Part shown: in pieces, positions 24,446 to 35,582 of the stretch
How the letters are laid out: every line of letters starts with the position of its first letter
Numbering within the stretch: the first letter of the stretch is position 1
Translations under genes and position numbers: made by a program
Source: Lithospermum erythrorhizon
Taxonomy: Eukaryota > Streptophyta > Magnoliopsida > Boraginales > Boraginaceae
Length of the DNA: 64,000 nt
Reading direction: 5' to 3'
Assembly: GCA_019722365.1 (NCBI GenBank)
Contig: JADFUC010001160.1
Location: 231,695 to 295,694, forward strand
Notes under the pieces: model-generated
Told to the model about the DNA's origin: nothing
Seen by the model: the letters and a program-made list of their open reading frames with translations, nothing else
Databases searched by the model: none

Positions 24446-24691
24446 TGTTGCATAGCTGCATTGAGGTCTTGAAATTAATTTAGTCGGTTTTTTCCCCGAT
24501 AAGGCATTGGCTGGATCTTGCATAGGAACATTGTCCAGGTCTTGAAATTATTTTACTTATAATTTAGCCGGGGTTTTTTTTTCCAAGAAGGCATCAACAC
24601 AGAAGAAATGCCCCAACCAGAGGTCTTGAAATTTATTATTCCACTGGACACAGACTTGAAAGGAGGTCCATCTCGAGTATGAGTGGTAGGA

Positions 24692-27113
24692 CTACTCCTT
24701 GTGATTTTTAACCATCTCATCCACATCCAACTCGAACTCCAGCACAGACGTATCTTTCAGCACACTTGTCTCACTGCCAAGATGAAATGAAGTTTTAGTC
24801 ACTACCAACTCCTTGATCATGCAAAAGAAAGTTCTCATATCATAGAAACGAGCAACATGCTAACCTGTTGTTAATGGGACCATGATCAACGGCGTTTCTC
24901 AGACTATATATTGCCCTGCCCACAATGCTTGACGTAGAAACGGGCCCAAAGGTCCGGCTATCCTTTGCTTCCTGCTATAAAGATTACATAAACCGAGCGG
25001 AGCATCGAGGATAATCACAATTGAAGCTATTTAGTTGGACATAAATTTCATGGATGTTTCTTGCACCAGAGTACCAGACTGCCGTTGACGAATACATTGA
25101 GATGAAACAAGGCTTAAATTCTTAGGCCTCAGCTTTTGTGGCTAGTGCAGTTTACCCACGAACTTTTAAAATGTTGATTCGCTGAACTGGCCAGTCATTT
25201 GAGGATTCCGTTCATTTCATGTGTTAAGAGTGTCGATCCCAGTGAAGGGTGAATCGGAATTGAACATATATTAGACTTATGGGTCAAATTTCAAATACAG
25301 AAAAATAATTAAGATTGATTTAATATTTATGCGATATGGTTTTATCTTCATTAAAACTATGATTGAGGGACAATCGATCTATTATAGTTGAAAATGCAGG
25401 GGCTTGTCAGTTAGAGTATTAATTCAGGGGGCAATATGATCGGTTGTAGTAGTCGAGGGGGCAACGGCTAGTACAAAGAGATTAAGGAAGGCAAGCGCAA
25501 AAGGATTAAACAAAGTTCAGGGGGTATGAAGAAATTAAGCCATGAAACAATAAGGCAATCAAAGATAATTACCTCAGGCTTTATGCTTTCATTGTCTGCC
25601 ACTACCCAACACTCATCTTTCTCAAGAACAAAAGGTTCATCTTTCTCATCTGTAGATATCATCTCATCTCCTTCAACGGCAGCCAGCCTCCTAACAAGAA
25701 AATTTTCAGATTTCATTGGGTCCTTAAAGACCACAACATCTCCAATAGAATATTGCCTGCCAGAATTGAGTGATTCAATTAGTAGTTGAATAATAAGACA
25801 TTAGAATCTAAACAACAAATATGTGACGCTCTCCAAGTACTGAAACTCAATTTTAGAGAAGTTTGTTGGGTCAACAAATGAATCAAACTAACGAACACAG
25901 GAATTTTAAGCAAGAAAGTGATATATATTTACACGTCTGGTCCAGGTTATCTCTACATAATTTCAATCTAGAATATTAAGTTGCCTGAACTTACTTAGAA
26001 TCTGCCGTTGGTATTTTCCTGACCAGAAGAGTGCTAGCTTCAGGCCCTATTATTGGAACCATTTCCTCACCTTTTTTATTCCAATGTGTGAACGTCAGTG
26101 CCTCCTGGAAGAAGTTTTTCCATACGGCATCAACTACTTGTTTGTTAGTAATTATACCTTTCCGGTAACTCTGCAACGCAGTACAAGAAAAGCTGATTAA
26201 TCATTGAGAAAAATCAGAATAAATTGAAACCTTCCAACTAGAAATAAGGTAATACAGTGAAAAGAAACCTGACTTCTTTCCAGTATCTAAATACTTAAAA
26301 CACACTGGAGTCGGAAAAGAAATTGACATAACCATGTGACTGCAAATAACAAGGATATTCTCAAGTCTCAACCTCTACCGGAAGGAAATAATAAGAATAT
26401 CTGTACCATCTCCAAAAGAGAGATTAGCCTGGTTCGGAAACTAAAGAATATGTAGGTCTTAACAAAGTGAACAACATTATAAATTCACCACCAGAAAGAA
26501 TGTTAACACTATGTTTACTGCCATATGATAGATACAAGCATAGTTGGAAATAGCAGGGCGATCGCGGTATAGCGGCACGTCGCGGTAGCGTAGCGCTACA
26601 CAACATCGCGGCAAATAGCGGTGAATAGCGGCGAAATAGCAGATTTTTGGACTTTCGCCGCTATGGACCGCTAAAGGTTATTCACAACTTTGGATACAAG
26701 ATTAACTATGTACACATGCATACTTCATTGATTGAAATCACATAGTCGGAGCAGGGTAATTCTAGATAGCACTACCACTGGTATGATACTGTGATCAATA
26801 ATCTAAGAAGAACATAACCAAATCAAACAACGGGACATATTGAAAAACCCCACATTTATGCGTAAAAACAAAGAACAAGAAATATAAATACATAATCAAG
26901 AATATGCTCAAAACCCAATTCCTAAAATCCATCAAAACAACACAAAATGGTAAAAAATTCCCACATTTATGCGTAAAAACAAAGAACAATAAATATAAAT
27001 ATATAATGAAGAATATGTGAAAAATGGAAGAAAAATAGGACCTTGTAGCTCACTGTGGCAGCGTAATCAAGCCTGTGATATACGTATCGAAACCAATTGC
27101 CAGCAGTCACCAT
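24692..27113 (-). CDS. S26 signal-peptidase-like protein, copy B
   Basis: Second tandem copy. Exons: 27042-27113, 25995-26170, 25573-25756, 24865-24971, 24692-24773; joined frame 206 aa without stops, all introns GT-AG (intron 2 GTAAGT). Segments: NWFRYVYHRLDYAATV, VWKNFFQEALTFTHWN, KKGEEMVPIIGPEASTLLVR, VVVFKDPMKSENFLVRRLAA, STDEKDEPFVLEKDECWVVA, SRTFGPVSTSSIVGRAIYSL and tail FELDVDEMVKNHKE. The Ser/Lys dyad positions are again Glu (GEEM) and Arg (VRR). Closer to copy C than to A. Intron 3 carries a 431-bp Mutator-type MITE and intron 1 a 154-bp hAT MITE, both absent from A and C. The first-exon donor AAG|GTCC is weak in A and B alike. Confidence 0.8.
25111..25541. mobile_element. 431-bp Mutator-type MITE in copy B intron 3
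   Basis: Termini GGCTTAAATTCTT and AAGAAATTAAGCC are inverted repeats (one mismatch in 13). Flanked by a perfect 9-bp duplication atgaaacaa (25102-25110 and 25542-25550). Copies A and C have the empty site with one atgaaacaa. Nine-base duplications are typical of Mutator-like elements. Confidence 0.9.
26539..26692. mobile_element. 154-bp hAT-type MITE in copy B intron 1
   Basis: Flanked by a perfect 8-bp duplication gatacaag (26531-26538 and 26693-26700); copies A and C have one copy of the site. Termini CATAGTTGGAAATAGC and GGTTATTCACAACTTTG form an imperfect inverted repeat. The interior is unusually GC-rich with many ATAGCGG / CCGCTAT motifs, likely transposase-binding repeats. Confidence 0.9.
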
Positions 27114-27149
27114 TTCTGGGGATTGGAGAGCCCGCGTAGAGGGTAGGGT

Positions 27150-28415
27150 GGGGTGGTTTTGGTGTGTGAGAGAGAGGAGTTACCAGACTTGAGATTTTAG
27201 TATTCAATTTGTATAATAGACTTAAACCCTTCAACTAAATTTTATGAGTAAAAGAAGGGTTCGTAATCAATATTGATAGTTTGTCAATTAACTTTGTAAA
27301 ATATGATGATATATAATTTTAATTCAATGTATCGAGTATTAATTTATCGAGTTTCTATTGTAGTATATATTATTTTTCAAGATTTAATAAATATCTAAGT
27401 TTGTTCGTTTGAATATTTAAAATTATTTTATTATATTAAAAAAATTAATAAGTGATTGATACGGAGGAAATAGAAAATTAAATGATTTTTAACATGTCCT
27501 TCTACTATGAAGTGTGAAAAATAGTGGAAATATTTGATGATGTATTGAGATAATAATATAATGCATTTTTTAGATGCCCATCTATTGGTGATGGTTTTAT
27601 GACACCATTTCATTGTTTGTAAAAGATAATTTATAGAAAAAATATATATATTTCATGATATTAACGTAATTAATAAACTTTAAATTATATGAATGATGGG
27701 GGCTACATACGTCTAAAGTAAAATGAAATATTGGAAATGTGAAATAAGCTATTTTTGTCTTTAAAAAATCTAAATTAAAGGTTTAAAATCTTGAGGTATA
27801 TCGTATAAATGAGTATACAATGACTACCGTCCTTGAGACTTCTTTTGTCCTAATTAAACTTAAGTTCTGCCTATTTTCAAGGCATAATTGTATGTGTGCC
27901 TTGAAAATAAATCTTGAAAAATTAATGTAATGTGCCTTGGAAATATATATAGCCAGCCTGAATAGGGGAATATCGATTGGAAAAATAGTATTCATAAAGT
28001 CTCTAAATGATTATTCACATTTTGATTTAATGAGTTGTTTTCGATTTGAACTCAAATAATTTTAACATTAAATGATATGTAGTATTTTAATATTTTCTTT
28101 GATAGCTTTATAATTTTATTGATTCGAATAAAGTTACATATGTCGATCGATATAAATGAAATTTTATTGATGAAAAAAGCAAAGTGTAATGATTTTTAGG
28201 GATGGAGGTAGTACTTTCATTCCCAAGAACACATTATTTGGGTATGTTTATAACAACTCAGGATTTGGATGAGGTGCTTGCTATACACATCAAGATAGTG
28301 TTTTTAGGTGTGAAAACATCATTTTACTACTGATGTTCCTCTTGTTTATAAGTGACCAAGTGTTAATTGTTAAGTGTTTCAAGGAAGTTTCAATTAGGAG
28401 TGATACTATTAAACT
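27150..28415. other. spacer between tandem units B and C
   Basis: AT-rich; contains the copy B upstream region and, near 28200-28330, a segment homologous to 23950-24060 (ggtagtactttcatt..aagaacacattatttgggt), showing that the duplicated unit extends upstream of the gene. No gene seen. Confidence 0.4.
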
Positions 28416-28419
28416 AAAA

Positions 28420-28655
28420 CCGCCAAACCCCAGAAGAACACCATATCAAACACATATCAAGAACATTACAAAAATACAAACAGACCACAACATATAAAAA
28501 CAAACCCAAATTCACCAAATAAATATATAAATGCCCACAAAGCATATATTACCATAATGTAATCTTGCAAAAAATGAAACAAAAAATCTTTATAAATGGA
28601 TTTTGCTCACCAGGAACATTGTTGGTAATGAAACGAAAAGCCCGTGCCACTAATA
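28420..28655 (-). pseudogene. duplicated RHON1 5' fragment, copy C
   Basis: Full copy of RHON1 intron 1 (without the 136-bp insert) plus exon 1. The exon is preserved but the start codon is changed to GTG (GTGGCACGGGCTTTTCG...) and the donor is GTGAGC rather than GTAAGC. No downstream RHON1 exon follows, so it cannot encode RHON1. Confidence 0.8.
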
Positions 28656-28836
28656 TGGTTAGTACTGATACAATTTATTCCTAGTGTTGCATAGCTAAAG
28701 ATAGCAATTAATTTACTCGCTTTTTCCCCAAGAAGGCATCAATCCAGAAGAAATGCCCCAACCAGAGGTCTTGAAATGTATTATTCCACTGGACACAGAC
28801 TTGAAAGTAGGTCCATCTCGAGTATGTGTTGTACGA

Positions 28837-31242
28837 CTATTCCTTGTGATTTTTAACCATCTCATCGACATCCAATTCGACCTCCAGCACAGGCGTATCT
28901 TCCAGCACACTTGCCTCACTGCCAAGATGAAATGAAGTTTTAGTCGCTATCATTCCTATCAACTCCTTGATCATGCAAAAGAATGTCTCCATATCATATT
29001 AACGAGCAACATGCTAACCTGTTGTTAATGGGGCCATGATCAACGGCGTTTCTCAGACAATATATTACCCTGCCCACAATGCTTGACGTAGAAACGGGCC
29101 CAAAGGTCCGGCTATCATTTGCTTCCTGCTATAAAGATTACATAAACCGAGCTGAGCATCGAGGATAATCACAATTGAAGTTATTTAGTTGGACAAAATT
29201 TCATGGATGTTTCTTGAACCAGAGTAAAAGACTGATGTTGACGAATACATTGAGATGAAACAATAAGGCAATCAAAGATAATTACCTCAGGCTTTATGCT
29301 TTCATTGTCTGCCACTACCCAGCACTCATCTTTCTCAAGAACAAAAGGTTCATCTTTCTCATCTGTAGATATCATCTCATAACCTTCAACAGCAGCCAGC
29401 CTCCTAACAATAAAATTTTCAGATTCTATAGGGTCCTTAAAGACCACAACATCTCCAATAGAATATCCAATAGAATATGGCCTGTCAGAATTGAGTGATA
29501 CAATTAGTATTTGAATAATAAGACATTAGAATCTAAACAACAAATATGTGACGCTCTCCAAGTACTGAAACACAATTTTAGAGAAGTTTGTGGATAAAAA
29601 ATGAATCAAACTAACGAACACAGGAATTTTAAGCAAGAAAGTGATATATATTTACACGTCTGGTCCAGGTTATCTCTACATAATTTCAATCTAGAGTATT
29701 AAGTTCCCTGAACTTACAAATAATCTGAGTTTGGAATTTTCCTGACCAGAAGAGTGCAAACTTGAGGCCCTATTGTTGGAGCCATTTCCTCACCTTTATT
29801 CCAATGTGTGAACGTCAGTTTCCCATGGAAGAAGTTTTTCCATACGACACCACGCACTTGTTTTTTAGTAATTATACCTTCCCGGTAACCCTGCAAAGCA
29901 GTACACGAAAAGCTGATTAATCATCGAGAAAAATCAGAATAAATTGAAACACACTTGAGTCGGAAAAGAAATTGCAACATAATCATGCGACTGCAAATAA
30001 CAAGGATATTCTCAAGTCTCAACCTCTACTGGAAGGAAATAATAAGAATGTCTATGCCTTCTCAAGAAAGGTGTATGGTTCGGAAACTAAAGAATATGTA
30101 GGTGTTAACAAAGTGAACAATATTATAAATTCACCACCGGAAAGAATATCAACATTATGTTCAATGCCATATGATAGATACAAGATTAACTATGAACGAG
30201 TGCATACTTCGTTGACTGAAATCACAGAAGCGGAGCAGGGTAATTCGAGATAGCACTACCAGTGGTATGTCAATTTGATCAATAATCTAAGAAGAACATA
30301 ACCAAATCAAACAACGGAACATATTTTAGCCGACATCAAGAATTACACACAAGAAAATGTAAAAGACCAGCATTTTCACACTGATCGGTACATAATTAAT
30401 CAAACCCAAGATTCAAGAACTCCATCATTTTCACTGAATACCAATGCCTTCTATTAAACAAATAGAGATCAGTCTCAACTATCGACCTCTACTGAAATTA
30501 AATAAAATGTAAAACAGTAGCACTTTTACACTGATCAGTACATAATTTCGTCAAAACCAAGATTCAAGAACTCCATGAACTGAATACCAATCCCTTCTAT
30601 TAAACAAATAGAGATCAGTCTCAACTATCACCTCTACTGAAATTAAATAAAATGATATAAAACAGTAGCACTTTTACACTGATCATTTTATAATTTCATC
30701 CAAAACAAGATTCAAGAACTCCATGAACTGAATACAATCCCACTTATATCAACAAAAGGTATAAATCAAAATCAAACACTGAACCAGCTATTACGATTAA
30801 TCAACATCGAAACTTACACAAGAAAATGTAATAAATGCTGCATTTTTAACTAACCAACACATAATCCACCAATTACACCAAACCCAAGACACAACAAAGC
30901 TATCTGCTCAAACCCCACTTCCTAAAGTCCATCAAAACAAACGCAAAAACAAATCCAGAAATGCATCAGAGGCAGCACCTAACGAGGACAAAAAAACCCC
31001 ACATGAAAGGCAAGAACAAGGAATAAATACATAATCAAGAATATATTAAGAACCCAATTCCTAAAATCCATCAAAACAACACAAAATGGTAAAAAGATCC
31101 CACATTTATGCGTAAAAACAAAGAAGAAGAAATATAAATATAATGAAGAACATGTGAAAAATGGAAGGAAAAAGAGGACATGACTCTATAAACAAACTTG
31201 TGATATCAGCCCTCTAAAGAGCCACGTGCGAGCAGCCACCAT
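28837..31242 (-). pseudogene. S26 signal-peptidase-like gene, copy C, exon 1 destroyed
   Basis: Exons 2-5 are open: 29718-29890, 29286-29481, 29019-29125, 28837-28918. Exon 1 (ATG at 31242) begins MVAARTW as in the other copies, then small indels shift the frame and it stops after 18 codons; the exon 1 donor region is also altered. Exon 3 has a 12-bp in-frame duplication (attctattggat type) that repeats YSIG. Exon 2 keeps NKGEEMAPTIGP, closest to the remembered Arabidopsis form. As it stands no complete protein can be made unless an alternative first exon or a downstream start is used. Confidence 0.75.
30406..30850. repeat. three-copy tandem repeat (148-152 bp) in copy C intron 1
   Basis: The marker caagattcaagaactccat recurs at 30406, 30558 and 30706, each followed by a tgaactgaataccaatccc-type segment and, between copies, a ctctactgaaattaaataaaatg block. 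Copy A has one unit near 21195. Confidence 0.8.
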
Positions 31243-31269
31243 TTCTGGGGGTGGAGATTGCAGTAGGGT

Positions 31270-32890
31270 GGGGGAGTGAGGAGATTCCATTAGGTTTTTT
31301 GTCACCGTGTGAGATTTTAGTATTTTCTATTAATGTTAATCGATTCAAGTTTGGGGTTTAAAATAATTTAATTGAATTGAACCAAATAAGTCGATGGCTA
31401 ATTTTAAAAGAAAATATTGCCATAGATTGTCTAATGAATTCTTTTTATCTTTATAAATGCAAAAATTATCACGAAACTTTTTGAGCTTTGTTATTCTCTT
31501 AAGTTTAGTAGTAGATAAATTTTTTATTTGTATTTATGTAATACTTTATGAAAAATATATTCGATGAAAATTATATTTAATTTCTTTCAGTTGATATATT
31601 TTTTATAAAGGCTATCACCAATATGAGCAAATATATTTAAGATCGAAGTTTGAAAGTTATAAGCCCATAAAAAAATTGATGATCTTTGTGGGATGGATTA
31701 AGATTACATGATTTATGATTACTAAGATTGTTTGGTTATTGTGGTTCAACTTGAGGAATGGGAAATGATTTGAATAAATAAATATTCAAAGCGGACTAGA
31801 GTGGATATTTTTTCAATTTTGATTTCATTTCAAGGAATCTTTAATATTAAAATCGGAGTATACATTTAAGGGAGACAATTTAGAGTTAACTTCGTCGTGG
31901 ATATAAATATGGGGAACACTAGGGGTAAAATAGTTCATTCATTCACAAATTACACTACTTGGGTGTGTCTAAAAATTTAGGGGCGTTTTAAGGAAGTTTC
32001 AATTACGGATAAAATTTAGGGGCGTTTTAAGGAAGTTTCATTCATTCACAAAGCGGATTGGGGCGTTTAAGGAAGTTTCAATTACAGATAAAATAGTCAT
32101 TTTCATTAATCGGACGTGCAAATAACTGTTTATACATACACGTAAATAATGTTTTTTCCGGAGTAATAGTATTACTTTACCCAAAATGCCCTCATTTAGC
32201 AGAGTAGTGTTTGAAAGAAGTGTCAACTAGGAATAAAATAACAGTTTACAAATAGTTGTTTCCAATTGGGCTCTACGTACTAGAGTAATATTTTTGTTGT
32301 TTTTAAGATCTAAAATAACAGTTTATAGGATTTGAATCCTCGTATGAAATTTTAGTCTCACTTTATAAATTTCATGCATTGCTTGTTATTAGTTAAAATG
32401 GTGATATGGATTTGATATACTAATCATGCAAAATAATATTGGTAATGACGAGTGTCACACAACAACGTGACGGTAGTCTTTTTGCAGTATGACAATCACA
32501 AGTCGAATAATAAAAGAATTTATGTAATATTCCCCAAAATAAGATTTTGCTCGGTACTTTAAAATATTCAAAACTTAAAAACTTATGTCCTTTGACTATT
32601 TTTTGCAATTTTCAAAAGTCATGAAATAATGCATTTTGACCTCATATAGATATGTGGCCTCAAAAACAACTTTTCGATTAATTTTTTTCTCGAGTCTTGA
32701 CCTATGTAAGATTTTTGAATTTCATCTATCATCTGTTCATTTGGATCTCCCCAGAAAACCATCATAATTTGATTGTAGATATGAAGATTTAAGTTATTTC
32801 TACATTTTAATCTGAGTAATAAAGAGATGTTTCTTGGTTTTGATGACTATAAGGATCTTTATGACATAATCTATTATTTATTTCGTTTTC
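31270..32890. other. spacer between copy C and the patellin gene
   Basis: Non-coding. At 31970-32095 the phrase ggggcgtt(tt)aaggaagtttca is repeated three times within a MITE remnant containing cactacttgggtgtgt. The last ~150 bp should hold the patellin promoter/leader or an upstream exon. Confidence 0.4.
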
Positions 32891-32933
32891 AATTAGGCCT
32901 TGCTCCGAAAATCCGTTGGGAGGGCATTTGAAA

Positions 32934-35582
32934 ATGCTAGAGGAAAAACTTTCACAATCTTCAGATGCCCAATCATCATTGCATTATGATGATAGCAGCG
33001 GTCATTATAGCTCAAATGGTAATCCAGATGTATCAGATGATGAATTCTTTGATATAATGCCTAGTGAGGATGATGTTGATGACAATGATGATGATGTAGA
33101 TGATCATGATCATGATGATTCGATTCGCCCTATTGTAGACATTAAAAACTCTAAAAACAAAGCTTTGCATGAATTGAGATGCAGAGTGGAAGATGCCATC
33201 ATCAACAATCATATATATGACATCAAGAATATAGATATTTTAGAAGATTTGAGGGATGTTGAAATATGGGGTGTTCCTTTATTGCCTAGCAAAGGACATG
33301 AATGCACTGACATTGTCCTGATGAAATTCTTGAAGGCGAAAAATTACAGGGTATCGAAGGCCTTCTGCCTTCTTCAGAAGACGATGACATGGAGGAGGGA
33401 CCTCAAGATTGATGAAGAATTCGACAATGGATTGGAAAAAATGTGGGAGATGCAAGGGAGGGACTATGTAGGCCGACCGGTGTGTTATTACAGGCCTGGA
33501 GTATTTGAGAATAGGGAATTGATGAAGAAATATTTGGAGACAAAAGATAGATGTTCAAACTATATGAGATGGAGAGTGCAATGTGTTGAGAGAGCAGTTA
33601 GAGAGATTGTTTTCAGAGAAGGAGGTGCAAATTCAATTGTTCAGATTATAGATTTGAAGAATGCTCATTCCAATGCTATGGAAGAACTCCATCATTCAAC
33701 TAACAGGAATATAATGTCCCTTATTCATGAAATTTATCCAGGCATTGTCCATAAAAATGCAAGTTCCTCAATTATTTTTGTCCTCTTTCCTAATCTCTAT
33801 ATTCAAATATCTAACTTTTATTAATAGTTTCTTGAAAATATTTTGGCATAAATAATCAATAGAATGATAAATTCTTTTTCTTATGCAGTTGGTCATAAAT
33901 GTTCCTCTTTGGTATATGGCAGTCCGCACCATGAAAATGAACCTTATTACAAATAAGAGAAAAAAGTACATTTTTGTAAGATCTCTGAAAGTTACAGAGA
34001 CACTTCTCAAGTAAGAACTTTATTTTTGTTTTTTAATAATTAGCACTTATTTATTAAAATGCAGTGATAATTATATGATATGAATTTTGTATTTGACCAC
34101 ATAACTTGACATGCAGACTGTATAATATTCATACACAATATGTAATTGATATTAACCTTTTTTTAAATCTATGTTATTTATATATCAGGATGTTATGATA
34201 AAGAGTTGTTTGATATTTACCTAGGTTATTGCCCCCAGAAATCATACCCACACGATATGGAGGTCTGAAAAGAGAAAATGATGATGAATTTTCAACTGAT
34301 GATAAAGTCATTGAAGCAATTGTAAGGGCAAATTGGACAAGACACATTAGGATCCCTGTCGATCAGGTAAATTTTCTAAATCCGATTAATATATTTTGTA
34401 TGGAGTGTGAAGGAAACGAACTAAATCTAACTTTAATTTTTTTTTTTTAAGGAAGTTTAACAGAGATTTCTTGGAACTAAATCTACTTTAATGATGGAAT
34501 TGGTGGATGAGAATAATATAAATCGTAGCATTCCAAGTAAACTTAATACTTAGCAATGCTCATTTGAGAGCCGGAGCCATACATTTTCTTCTAAGGGGCC
34601 AAACAGGAATATTAGTTATTTATCAACAAAATTCTAAAATTTCAGAGAACCAAATTATATACGGAGTAACATATTATTGAATTTAACAAATATGATTATG
34701 TAGACAACAATATTTCAAAAAAGTTTAGGACATTATAATTCATGATCTATGCCTCATGTTAGGAATTTTATGAAATCTTATGGATGAATGCAAAATTGTT
34801 TTATGGAGGAAGACTAATGGTATCAAAATGAGCCTAGTGGGAAAAGTGAACCATTGGGATCCCACATGTAAGGTTTCCTAAAATTTTGTCCATTTTATAT
34901 AATCGAACACAATAACATTTTCTAAAATTGTAAACATATTATGCCATAACTTTCACGGGTGCAAGATGGCTCAAATGGAGCTTAAATGAGAAATATATAC
35001 TTTAGTCGGGATCTGGGTGATCTTCCTTAAACACAAATTTTTAGGAGATTGTATTCGTACAAGTCTTGATGGATGGATGTTTTGTCTATTAAATTTATGG
35101 TTATATTTTTAACATTTTGGTCCCACACTACATTATGTCCGTGCTCATTTCCGTCAATATGATTATATAATATGCTCTTTTTTAACAAATTTAATAGTAA
35201 CACTAATTGAGCATTCATCATGTACTACTTTTAATTAATCATGATAAACTTATAGTATATGATATATGTGTAGGGGGATCTTAATTAATCATGTATTAAT
35301 TGTTTTTCAATGTTGTTCAAGGCTGGTGTTACCGTGACATGGGATTTGACTGTGGTGGGCTTTAATGTAACATACAAGGAACAATTTATTCCAAATGATG
35401 ATTGTTCATACAAAGTGTTGATACAAAAGGAAAGGAAAATGCAAGGGACAGTTCGAAATTCATTTCATATAAGAGAAGCAGGGAATATCTTAATTACAAT
35501 TTCCAATGGAACATTCAAGAAAAGAAGAATTTTCTATCGCCATAGAAGTAAACCAACCATACCCTATGTATTAGCCGAATGA
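32934..35582 (+). CDS. patellin-like CRAL-TRIO/GOLD protein
   Basis: Patellins bind phosphoinositides on membranes and act in cytokinesis and trafficking. Exons: 32934-33758, 33889-34010, 34225-34366, 35322-35582; joined 449 aa. N-terminal acidic region with a D-rich run (about residues 45-63), CRAL-TRIO-N (about 75-155, with VEIWGVPLLPSKGH and VLMKFLKAKNYRV), CRAL-TRIO (about 165-340, GRPVCYYRPGVFENRELMKK, VQIIDLKNAHS, INVPLWYMAVRTM) and GOLD (about 355-449, VTWDLTVVGFNVTYKEQF, YKVLIQKERKMQ). Intron 1 begins GC (AAT|GCAAGT at 33759-33760). I chose the first in-frame ATG; an acceptor-like TTTTCAATTAG (32886-32896) just upstream leaves open an earlier exon. Residues that often read NYPE are IYPG here. 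Confidence 0.85.

Noticed and set aside
32916..32933. TTG-initiated extension (GGHLK) of the patellin frame
   Set aside because: Plant nuclear genes rarely start at TTG; the ATG at 32934 is in frame, and an acceptor-like site upstream makes this either UTR or the end of an earlier exon.
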